This document shows, piece after piece, positions 45,047 to 52,900 of a stretch of 64,000 nucleotides of DNA. Location of the stretch: NCBI GenBank assembly GCA_949710005.1, contig OX453281.1, positions 28,092,839 to 28,156,838 on the forward strand, in the 5' to 3' direction. The stretch's first letter is position 1; each line of letters begins with the position of its first letter. This DNA is from Ricordea florida. Taxonomy: Eukaryota > Cnidaria > Anthozoa > Corallimorpharia > Ricordeidae. The translations under genes were made by a program, and so were the position numbers. The notes below the pieces were generated by a model, which was given only the letters and a program-made list of their open reading frames with translations, ran no database searches and was not told where the DNA came from.

Positions 45047-45438
45047 TATAATACTTTACTTATTGCATATCCTAATCCCATCATCCCCGCTCCGACATAT
45101 GCCATTTCTCCTGTCTTTTGACTATCGCTTGGTTTGTAATAATCAGAGAATTTTGGTTCCGTCATTTTGGCGTACAATTCAAAAGCCTGATTTGTAGTTG
45201 AAATATTTTTTGATGCTTGATATTTTTCATCTTTTCTTTTCATTTTCCAATCAAGCATTTTTTGTCTTTTTTCCTGGTATGCCGCGTAATCTCTTTGGTA
45301 TTTTTCCATTGCTTTATCGTGTCGTATTTTTTCTGTATCCACATTGCGCCCAGATAAATATTTTGCAAGATAATTTCCTCCGGTAAATGCTGTTGCATTC
45401 AATATTGCCCCGCCAATCATCATCGCTATTGCTGCCAT
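45046..45438 (-). CDS. Small two-membrane-segment protein, 130 aa
   Basis: The N-terminus (MAAIAMMIGGAILNATAFTG) and C-terminus (GAGMMGLGYAISKVL) are hydrophobic. The middle is a basic helix rich in Tyr/Gln/Lys. The homolog is 61168-61587, which carries a short internal duplication (EPKFS...EPRFA). The 72-aa gene upstream ends two bases before this start, so the two are probably cotranscribed. Likely a virion membrane protein; function unknown. Confidence 0.6.
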   Translation of the reverse strand: MAAIAMMIGGAILNATAFTGGNYLAKYLSGRNVDTEKIRHDKAMEKYQRDYAAYQEKRQKMLDWKMKRKDEKYQASKNISTTNQAFELYAKMTEPKFSDYYKPSDSQKTGEMAYVGAGMMGLGYAISKVL

Positions 45439-45440
45439 TT

Positions 45441-45659
45441 TTATTTTGGTAAAATCTTTTGTTCCTCTAAATATGATTTAAGATACATGCTTCCGGATAA
45501 TACCACAACCCATTTTGCATAATTTGTGATACTCGCGGACGGGTCACTCAAAAAGGATTCTTTCATTACCTTTTTAGCCACATAACCAACCCCAGCTCCT
45601 AATCCTATAAGTACCGCAGAATCAGTTACAGTTTTTACAAGTTTGTTTTCCGTTGACAT
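45441..45659 (-). CDS. Small membrane protein, 72 aa
   Basis: Two hydrophobic stretches (SAVLIGLGAGVGYVA and YAKWVVVLSGSMYL) flank a short polar loop. It is about 89% identical to the 72-aa protein of element 2 (61619-61837), with 8 differences that I counted, so it is one of the best-conserved proteins of the pair. TCTAAAAGATAC lies upstream. It is probably a virion or host-membrane component. Confidence 0.65.
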   Translation of the reverse strand: MSTENKLVKTVTDSAVLIGLGAGVGYVAKKVMKESFLSDPSASITNYAKWVVVLSGSMYLKSYLEEQKILPK

Positions 45660-45702
45660 AATTTTTACTGTATCTTTTAGAAACTTTTAAATGACTTTAT
45701 GA

Positions 45703-46134
45703 TTATTCCATCCCCAAAGATTTTGGGGTTGCAGAAAATGGTATCTTTTTTGGTTGCGGTAATTGAGGAACTTGCGATAAATCAGCTATCCTATTTGAAT
45801 ATTCAACCCTTGCTTTTTCCTTATATCTCATAAAAAGATCAAATGCTGTAAACCCCAATCCAACAACTGATAAAACAGTAGTAAAAGATAACTCTGGAAG
45901 CCACGATTTCGCTTCACTATATGTATTTTCATTTGCTCCGCGGCCCGCCGGGGCCGGCTCTTCTTCTCGTTTCATTTCTCTAGCTAATGCTTCTTTTGCT
46001 TTTTTATTATATTCCGCTAATTTCTTTCCAGCAGCTACCTTTTTGGGATCCTTCTCCCTCTTTTTAGTATCTTTATTTTCGGGTTTGGGTTCTGCAGTAA
46101 TCTGCTCAACACCTTGTTCAGTTTGTTCAGTCAT
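45703..46134 (-). CDS. Basic protein with one membrane segment, 143 aa
   Basis: A Lys-rich block (KKREKDPKKVAAGKKLAEYN) covers about residues 20-60, and a single hydrophobic segment (FTTVLSVVGLGFTAFDLFM) lies near residue 95. The basic part resembles DNA-condensing or NLS-like tails. A GC-rich palindrome encodes PAPAGRGA in frame (45936-45960) at a point where the element 2 homolog (61878-62306) has unrelated residues. Possibly a DNA-binding membrane protein of the virion. Confidence 0.55.
   Translation of the reverse strand: MTEQTEQGVEQITAEPKPENKDTKKREKDPKKVAAGKKLAEYNKKAKEALAREMKREEEPAPAGRGANENTYSEAKSWLPELSFTTVLSVVGLGFTAFDLFMRYKEKARVEYSNRIADLSQVPQLPQPKKIPFSATPKSLGME
45936..45960. repeat. 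GC-rich palindrome in frame inside the 143-aa gene
   Basis: CTCCGCGGCCCGCCGGGGCCGG stands out sharply in AT-rich sequence and is largely self-complementary (GGCCCGCCGGGGCC). It is translated as part of the 143-aa protein. Confidence 0.6.
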
Positions 46135-46171
46135 TGTTATTTAGATGCAGAAGATAAGTTTTTAGATCTGC

Positions 46172-46732
46172 TTAGTGCGCAGTATCAACACCTTCAGCAG
46201 ATTGCTTAGTTTCTTGTTCAGTTGCGCCACCATTTACTGTTTCTTCTCTTGGAAATTGCTGATTTTTGTTGAATTTTATGTGTTTAGCAACCTGAAATAC
46301 TACGCTAGCAAGTGCTGTCAGTCTTCCTCCTTTTAACGCCAAGAGACCTACAAAGTTTGTTAATTCTCGATTAACCAAATTATCTTTCTTCAAATCATCG
46401 CAAAGAGCATCTATGTCATCTACCGGAACTAAATACGAAATAAGTTTGGAAACTAATTCCAAGGAAGAATCCACCAATCCTCCGTTAATTTTTTTACCCA
46501 TTACCGATTGATAACGATTAAAATATTTTTCAACATCTTTTGCGGATAATTTCTTTACATCTCCCAGACTCATTTCAATCCCTAAATATTCTTTTGTGGT
46601 CCCGAGAACAGCGAGAATGGCTAATGATTCTTGTTTTATTTCAAGTTCGTCATACTCAATCTTTTCTGTTCCTCCCTTTGGTTGGTCAGCTTTTCCATCT
46701 GTTTGGTTAATGTAATCTTCCGGCTTTGCCAT
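46172..46732 (-). CDS. Conserved helical protein, 186 aa
   Basis: The core (about residues 28-155) is well conserved with 62373-62966: ELEIKQESLAILAVLGTTKE, KYFNRYQSVMGKKINGGLVD and LVNRELTNFVGLLALKGGRL. The N- and C-terminal tails are variable. One moderately hydrophobic helix (LTALASVVFQVAKHI) occurs near the end. It starts seven bases after the ATPase stop, so the two probably share a transcript. Function unknown. Confidence 0.6.
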   Translation of the reverse strand: MAKPEDYINQTDGKADQPKGGTEKIEYDELEIKQESLAILAVLGTTKEYLGIEMSLGDVKKLSAKDVEKYFNRYQSVMGKKINGGLVDSSLELVSKLISYLVPVDDIDALCDDLKKDNLVNRELTNFVGLLALKGGRLTALASVVFQVAKHIKFNKNQQFPREETVNGGATEQETKQSAEGVDTAH

Positions 46733-46739
46733 CTTTTTG

Positions 46740-47366
46740 TTAAATCACTTCGGGTATCTCTAAATAGCAATTAAATGGGTACCGCAAACTCAAACATAAC
46801 CTAGAATATTTTTCTGTTTTCAGGAGTTTTACAAACTTTTTCCCCAATTCATAATCCAAATCTCCGCCGTAATCTTCGAAAAACATTTTCATCCCTTTCT
46901 GCGACGGATTATGAAAAGTAACAACGCAAGCTACATTTTCGCGGAATGGTTTTGCTATGGATGTCAATTGCTGAGTTAGAACCCAAACTGATAAACCATG
47001 ATGTCTTCCGGAGAATGCCAAATCTATGAACTTATTTGATCTTTTCTTCAGATCGTTTGAAACGGCGCAATCATCCAAAATTATTAAAGTATTAGTTCCG
47101 GAGAATAAAGTTTGGCAATCATTCAGCAATTCATTGATCTCATCCTGATTACTTGAATCTGGGGATAATACATAGAAATTTTTATCTCCTCGAGCAAAAT
47201 TATGATAAGTTTTATTTTTGGAATAGGTCGGACAAATTAAAACAATATATTCAAAAACTTTTCTGAAAGTTCCCCGGAGCTGTTCAATTAAGTACTTTGT
47301 CTTTCCGCAATTTGTCGGTCCTGTTATTATACAGTGAAATGGGATTTTATCACGCAAATCTTCCAT
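46740..47366 (-). CDS. Packaging ATPase (A32/FtsK-HerA type), 208 aa
   Basis: Walker A is GPTNCGKTKY (residues about 15-24) and Walker B is TLIILDDCAV (about 92-101). The downstream GRHHGLSVWVLTQQL matches the sensor region of the poxvirus A32 / virophage / Polinton genome-packaging ATPases. It is expected to pump viral DNA into preformed capsids at a portal vertex. It sits beside the capsid gene, as in most viruses of this lineage. The element 2 protein (63020-63652) is about 85-90% identical. Upstream is TCTAAAAACATAA. Confidence 0.85.
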   Translation of the reverse strand: MEDLRDKIPFHCIITGPTNCGKTKYLIEQLRGTFRKVFEYIVLICPTYSKNKTYHNFARGDKNFYVLSPDSSNQDEINELLNDCQTLFSGTNTLIILDDCAVSNDLKKRSNKFIDLAFSGRHHGLSVWVLTQQLTSIAKPFRENVACVVTFHNPSQKGMKMFFEDYGGDLDYELGKKFVKLLKTEKYSRLCLSLRYPFNCYLEIPEVI

Positions 47367-47409
47367 GATTTTTGTATCATAACATTATGTTTTTAGATTC
47401 TCCCTTCGG

Positions 47410-48651
47410 TCAGTACTTAATTGATCTCAAACTTGAATTCATAATCTCCATCATTGCATCTGCTACGACAAACATATGACAGGTTATGGTTCCAGTTCCG
47501 CCTTGTTTCCTTTTAATTTCTATTTTTACGCCGTCATGAGTATTATTTAGAGCAAGTCCCCCGCCATGAATACCATTATCTGGATGAGTTCTAGTATCAA
47601 CCCAAAGAGCAAACTTATCCGCGTAAAATTCTTTTTCTTTCAATGAAATTTGTAAACCATCATCCCGCTGGAATCTTTTTTTTACTGATTCCCAAAGATC
47701 GGATGGAATCATTCCCCTAGAGTATATTCTATTTGGTACGCCATCAACATCAATTTCAACTGAAGATATACCTGGATTATAAAAATTTTCAGAATCCCTT
47801 GCTCCTGTGGTTTGAGGTGATAAAAACAAAAACAATATTCCTGTCATTGATCTTCTCGGTAAATTAATATGCTGATTAATAACGCCATCTCCAGCAATGG
47901 AAAATGTAAAAGTTTTGTGCAAAGTAACATTTTCATAAAAAAATCCTTTACCCACTTGATAAGCTGCTTGAGCCTCACGGGCTAAGTATTCACTAGAAAT
48001 TGAAGAATATTCCAACTCTAAGTTTTTGATTGAATATGATGGTGCTTTAGTTGTATCTGAATAAATAAGAATATTAGCGACCGAGGCAAGCGTAAGCTCA
48101 AATATAAGATGATTTTCCAACGCTTTTGGGTAAAAAACTCCATGATCATTTAGAATAGGATGATTTAATGGTATTCTGTACTTTGTGCCGTGAACATTAG
48201 CTAAGACAACTTCTTTTGTATCTTGGGTTTTCATATCTCCAGCCTTTGTTCTAATTTTTCTGATATTTAACGAAGAAATACCTTGTTTTAATCTATCTTC
48301 TCTCTCTTCTTCGGTTAAGAATAAATCGTGATAGGTTTGAAATAAATCATATCCTTGAGTATCTTGCAAAGTTTCTCCTCCAAAAAGAACTTTCAGTCTG
48401 GTTACAAGATTGCGGCCTAAATTATTCACAACTGTGTTATTAGCATGACCCTCAACATCCAAATCAAATAGAAGAGATACACTTCCTGGAACAATCACCA
48501 AATTCTCGGCGAGTTTTGGAATATTTATGTATAATGTTTCTCCAGGGCTGGCTGAGGATGGGTTAAGAGTAATTCGATTCAATGTTGATTCTGCTTTCAA
48601 ACCAAAGGGTTCCTTGGGAATTCTATTTGGGTTAATTTTTTCAGACGTCAT
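47410..48651 (-). CDS. Probable major capsid protein (double jelly-roll), 413 aa
   Basis: The protein is beta-rich with no membrane segment. Landmarks are NNLGRNLVTRLKVLFGGETL, LNHPILNDHGVFYPKALENH, FTFSIAGDGVINQHINLPRR, VDGVPNRIYSRGM and FALWVDTRTHPDNGIHGGGL. The length, the repeated strand-rich halves and the position next to the ATPase fit a compact Polinton-like virus hexon protein. Element 2 has the same gene, cut by the window edge. The alternative that the 512-aa protein is the hexon cannot be excluded by eye. AAAGTATCTTATAAAT lies before the ATG, identical to the box before the 59-aa gene. Confidence 0.7.
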   Translation of the reverse strand: MTSEKINPNRIPKEPFGLKAESTLNRITLNPSSASPGETLYINIPKLAENLVIVPGSVSLLFDLDVEGHANNTVVNNLGRNLVTRLKVLFGGETLQDTQGYDLFQTYHDLFLTEEEREDRLKQGISSLNIRKIRTKAGDMKTQDTKEVVLANVHGTKYRIPLNHPILNDHGVFYPKALENHLIFELTLASVANILIYSDTTKAPSYSIKNLELEYSSISSEYLAREAQAAYQVGKGFFYENVTLHKTFTFSIAGDGVINQHINLPRRSMTGILFLFLSPQTTGARDSENFYNPGISSVEIDVDGVPNRIYSRGMIPSDLWESVKKRFQRDDGLQISLKEKEFYADKFALWVDTRTHPDNGIHGGGLALNNTHDGVKIEIKRKQGGTGTITCHMFVVADAMMEIMNSSLRSIKY

Positions 48652-48681
48652 TGTAAATTTATAAGATACTTTGGTTAACCT

Positions 48682-48861
48682 TTAAACCTTTTCTAACTTG
48701 GAAATATGTTTTAATAAACCTTCTCTCGCCTCGGGGATTAAAATCATAATTTTTAAAATTTGATCGCCATCTTCCATATATAGAATTTTTTTCCTAATAA
48801 TTTTTTTCATAATGTTGATTTGGTATTCGGTAAATTTTATTTCTTCTTCCTCCTCAACCAT
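48682..48861 (-). CDS. Microprotein, 59 aa
   Basis: ATG GTT GAG... encodes MVEEEEEIKFTEYQINIMKK and a further 39 residues, charged at the start and helical after. It is supported by an upstream box (AAAGTATCTTATAAATC) matching that of the capsid gene and by filling the gap between capsid and integrase. No family recognised. Confidence 0.5.
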   Translation of the reverse strand: MVEEEEEIKFTEYQINIMKKIIRKKILYMEDGDQILKIMILIPEAREGLLKHISKLEKV

Positions 48862-48892
48862 TTGATTTATAAGATACTTTGTTTATTTTTAA
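48862..48892. promoter_or_regulatory. 31-bp bidirectional promoter region
   Basis: It lies between the divergent starts of the 59-aa gene (-) and the integrase (+). It contains ATTTATAAGATACTTTG, a 17-bp sequence also present upstream of the capsid gene (48657-48673). Confidence 0.5.
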
Positions 48893-49933
48893 ATGAGCAA
48901 CGAAAATATACTCTCAAAAATATCGCTCCTTGAGCGGATATATTATTCAACTAGGGGATATTGGAAAGGATATTCCGCAATTCCTAAATTAGCTGAGAAA
49001 GCGAAAGTAAGTGAAAATGAGGCAAAACAATGGTTGCAAAAACAAGCAATATGGCAAATCTATCTACCTGCTCCTAAATATATACCTAGGCCTCATTGGA
49101 CTGTGGATAAACCCAATCAGATTCACCAAGCAGATTTATTATTTTTACCGCATGATAAAGTCGGAAGAAAAACTTATAAATATGCGTTAGTTGTGGTTGA
49201 TATCGCCTCGAGATATAAAGATGCTGAGCCATTAACCTCAAAAGAAAGTCGAGAGATATCAGAAGCTTTTAAGAAAATATATTCTAGAAGATTGAAATAC
49301 CCAAAAACATTAATGGTTGATCCTGGGAAAGAATTTATGGGCGAGGTTAGTAAACTCATGAATTACCATAATGTGAGAATGCAAAGAAGTGAAGCTGGTA
49401 ATCATAGAGCTCAAGCATTTGTGGAAAACGCAAACAGAATATTAGGAGAAAAATTATTTAGTCATCAATATGCGCAGGAAATGATTAGTGATGATCGATC
49501 AAGAGTATGGGTGAAAAGATTACCAGATATTCTAAAAACTTTGAATAATACGAAAAAGAGAATAACCGGCAAAGAGCCCGATGAGGCTATAAAAATGAAA
49601 GAGGTTGATATTGAACCCAAAAATTACAAACGCGCGGTGGGGCTTGATGAGGTTAGATTGCCGCCTATCGTTAAAGTTAGATATTTATTAACACCGGGCG
49701 AACTTGAAGGTGGAGAAAGAAGACGAGCTACTGATCCTATTTGGAGCATCAAAGTTTATGATATCTCCAGAAGCGTTATTTCATCCAATCAGCCGGTTTT
49801 ATATTATTTAATTGATGGGCCGCGGCGAGGATTTGTAAGGGAAGAATTACAAGTTATTCCTTATGATACTGAGTTGCCACCCAATTCTGTTTTGGTAAGA
49901 TCCAGCTCTGCCGGGGAGGGCGAAGCCCGATAA
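48893..49933 (+). CDS. DDE (retroviral-type) integrase of Polinton family, 346 aa
   Basis: The N-terminal helical region (about residues 10-60) has no HHCC zinc finger. The rve core carries D80 (QADLLFL), D143 (MVDPGKEF) and E178 (AFVENANR), a D,D34E spacing. The C-terminal domain is SH3-like (IWSIKVYDISRS...YLIDGPRRGFVREEL). It should insert the linear viral DNA and create the 5-6 bp target duplication seen at the ends. Its last 73 bases overlap PolB convergently. The final residues (SSSAGEGEAR) are encoded by a GC-rich palindrome, suggesting a replaced C-terminus. Confidence 0.9.
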   Translation: MSNENILSKISLLERIYYSTRGYWKGYSAIPKLAEKAKVSENEAKQWLQKQAIWQIYLPAPKYIPRPHWTVDKPNQIHQADLLFLPHDKVGRKTYKYALVVVDIASRYKDAEPLTSKESREISEAFKKIYSRRLKYPKTLMVDPGKEFMGEVSKLMNYHNVRMQRSEAGNHRAQAFVENANRILGEKLFSHQYAQEMISDDRSRVWVKRLPDILKTLNNTKKRITGKEPDEAIKMKEVDIEPKNYKRAVGLDEVRLPPIVKVRYLLTPGELEGGERRRATDPIWSIKVYDISRSVISSNQPVLYYLIDGPRRGFVREELQVIPYDTELPPNSVLVRSSSAGEGEAR

Positions 49934-52900
49934 TGGCCATATGGAAGAGTATGTATTCCGTCTTTTTGAATGATTCTCTTATCATCATAGGCGGATAGCG
50001 CTTTCTTATTAACTGTTTTTGTGTAAATATTGTGTAGTTTTGATCCTATTAAATTTTGCGATCTCATTTGCGGTTCTTTAGTATTCAGACAATTTTTGAA
50101 ATCATTAAAACTTATTGTTTTCTTAATAACTAATTTCTTTGTTCCTTTATTCTTCTTTATCTCTTTGCCGTTGTCCATTAATAGGGCATATTGTTTAGCT
50201 CCCAAACCCACAAATTCTGTGGGGATACTTCCGCCAAACTCATCTTTGAACTTGCCAATTACTTTTTTGTTTGTTTCATCCCAAATACCAGATTTGTGGT
50301 TTTTTGGATAGTTGCTAGTGTCGAACTTTTCCCGAACATCTTGGCTTATATCTTCATAGAAATCCTCCGTTTCTATATTATATACGAGGCTATCAGTATC
50401 AGTCATAAGTAATTCGGCTTTTTCTCCATATTTCTCTTTGATATAATTATAATGAAAGTCGTACATTATTTGTTTACTTAGATCTAAAATGGAAAACCCC
50501 ACATAAACCGGTTTATTAAATCTTATTTCTGTTTTCTTCATATTTATGGCGGCAAGATCCTCAGAAAAGATGGTAAAATGATTAAAGTTCGGTTTTCTTA
50601 TTAATTTTTTAGCTGATTCTATATTATTAACTAATCTAACGTCTATCCTTTTTCTCATATTTTCCATTGTTTTACCAAATACGGAGTTATTCATTAGTTT
50701 GAAGAAATCCTTTTCAAAGTCGTTCTTCGCATATTTTCTCAATTCAGTATTCCGATCGATGTAAACCTGTAACCACTCAGACTCTTGAAATTTAATTCCC
50801 TTATAAATCTTTGTTATTTTTAATCCTTGTTTTTCATAAAATTTAAGGGTTTCATGATGAACTACATATCTTTTCTTATCAAATAGGTTTGGTATTAATT
50901 TCTTGACTTTATTAACAGTAAGTCTTTCTGGAGCTAAAGGCAGATCTTTATGGCTATCATGAAGATTTTTTGGGTATTCCAAATCAACCTCAACTACGCA
51001 AGGTATATCTCTCCAATTTTCGAGCTCTTCATTTGGAATCCATTTAAACCCCCGTTTGGGTAATTTCTTGCTCATTGCAGCTCCGTATAAGTTATTCGCG
51101 TCAAGATAAATTATATAACTTATAAGCTGATTTATTTCAAAATCTGTCATATAGGGGTTATTAGCTTTGGCATATCTTTTCGATATTTGGGATGTTCCAC
51201 CTCTAATCCCTTTCTCAATAAAAAGCAGCATATTAACGTCTGTGAACAATTCCAAACTAACTTTAGTTAATTTTAGCTTTGCGTCCCAAGATAATCCTGG
51301 AGATGTAAAATAGTGAGCGGGATCTAAACTATAATTATTAATACACACATCCCTAAATTTCTCAAATACGTCGGCAAGCTGTAATACATCTATTTTTAGG
51401 TATAAATCATGATAATCGCTCATTGTTTTCATGCCAAATGTTTCCCACACCTTTTTAGCGTGTTCATAATCTTCATCCGAAATATCTTGATTATTTAGTT
51501 TTGAGAAAAACGCTTCCTTTGGTGGGAGTTGGGTTTCATTAAGTTTATCAATGCGATCAAAATAATCATAAGGGAACACACCCTTTCTCAACAATAGTTT
51601 TAACTTTTCTCCCGCGAAATGTTTCTTAATTTCTGTCATATTTTTATCTATTGGGGAAAAACACATACTGCCTAATAACTTGCAATTCTTACATTGATCG
51701 CAATTACCAACACCATTAAAAGTAATAATCTTCCCATCTTTTATGTATCTTTTCAAACATTTTCCAGGCTTGCATGACTCGCATTTTTCACATTTTGTAA
51801 GATTGTCAACCAAAGCGCAAAGAGAGTATGGCATAAATTTATAAGAATCAATGAATCTTATTGTTCTAGTAATGGGCTTTTCGCTGTCATCTTCATCCTC
51901 ATCGCAATCGCAATCATGCCCACAATCATAGTTAATTAAAATTTTCTTTGAGAAACTAATATACTTTTCATCGGTGTTGGCTAAACAGCTCATTTCACCC
52001 TTTGTTTTACCAAGATTCTTAATGAACAGATGGGAATCATACCCTGACAGATTATGAATTACAACTGGAACGAATTTGGGAATAACATATTTTAAGTTAC
52101 AGATATTATGCGCCGCTCCCCTATATTTTCCAGTAAGATGGCAATGATCTATTACTTTTTTAAAATCTTCTTCTTCACTTTCAGAAAATTCGCGCTCACA
52201 TATATGACAATGAGTTGCATTTTCATAATCTTTTTTATCCATTTCTGTCATATTCTTTTTATCATAAACTTTAAAATTTTCCTTTTTTTCTTCTATTAGC
52301 TCAAAAATTTTCCTAACATCTCTTTCTAAATATTCTGTAAATATCTGCGAGACATCCTCATCATCGGATTTTGCGGTATAATTCACACAGATTTTAAAAT
52401 CCTTTGGCAATATACTTTCATCGAAACATTTAATATAATAGCAGAACCCCGATGCTTTGTGCATTTGGTAATTTTTTGTAAAGCTTTTAATTTCACTTGG
52501 CGAACAAGTATGTATTGGTATTAGCCGGCCTTCAAAATCTACATAAACAACAAAAGGCGCTCGCATTTTATTTTTAAAATTTTTAAAGTAAATAAATTTT
52601 GGGCTACCATCTTCATTCCTAGGCATTTTAATTTTAACTTCGCCGTGCGAATCGCAGTATTCTTTGTGTTCTTGTAAAATCCTTTGATCATAAAATGAGT
52701 TGAAACATCTAAGGCAGAAATGTTTTTTGTGTTTATTTTTATCATTTTCGGATGATAAAAGTCTGCTAACATTATTTACTAAAATATAGTGGTGTTTTTC
52801 GCCATTATTTATTAAAAGTAATGTTATAAATTTGCAATCGCATAACTTGCATTCGTGGTTATTGCAATCGCATTTCTTGCATCCGCATTCTTCGCATTCG

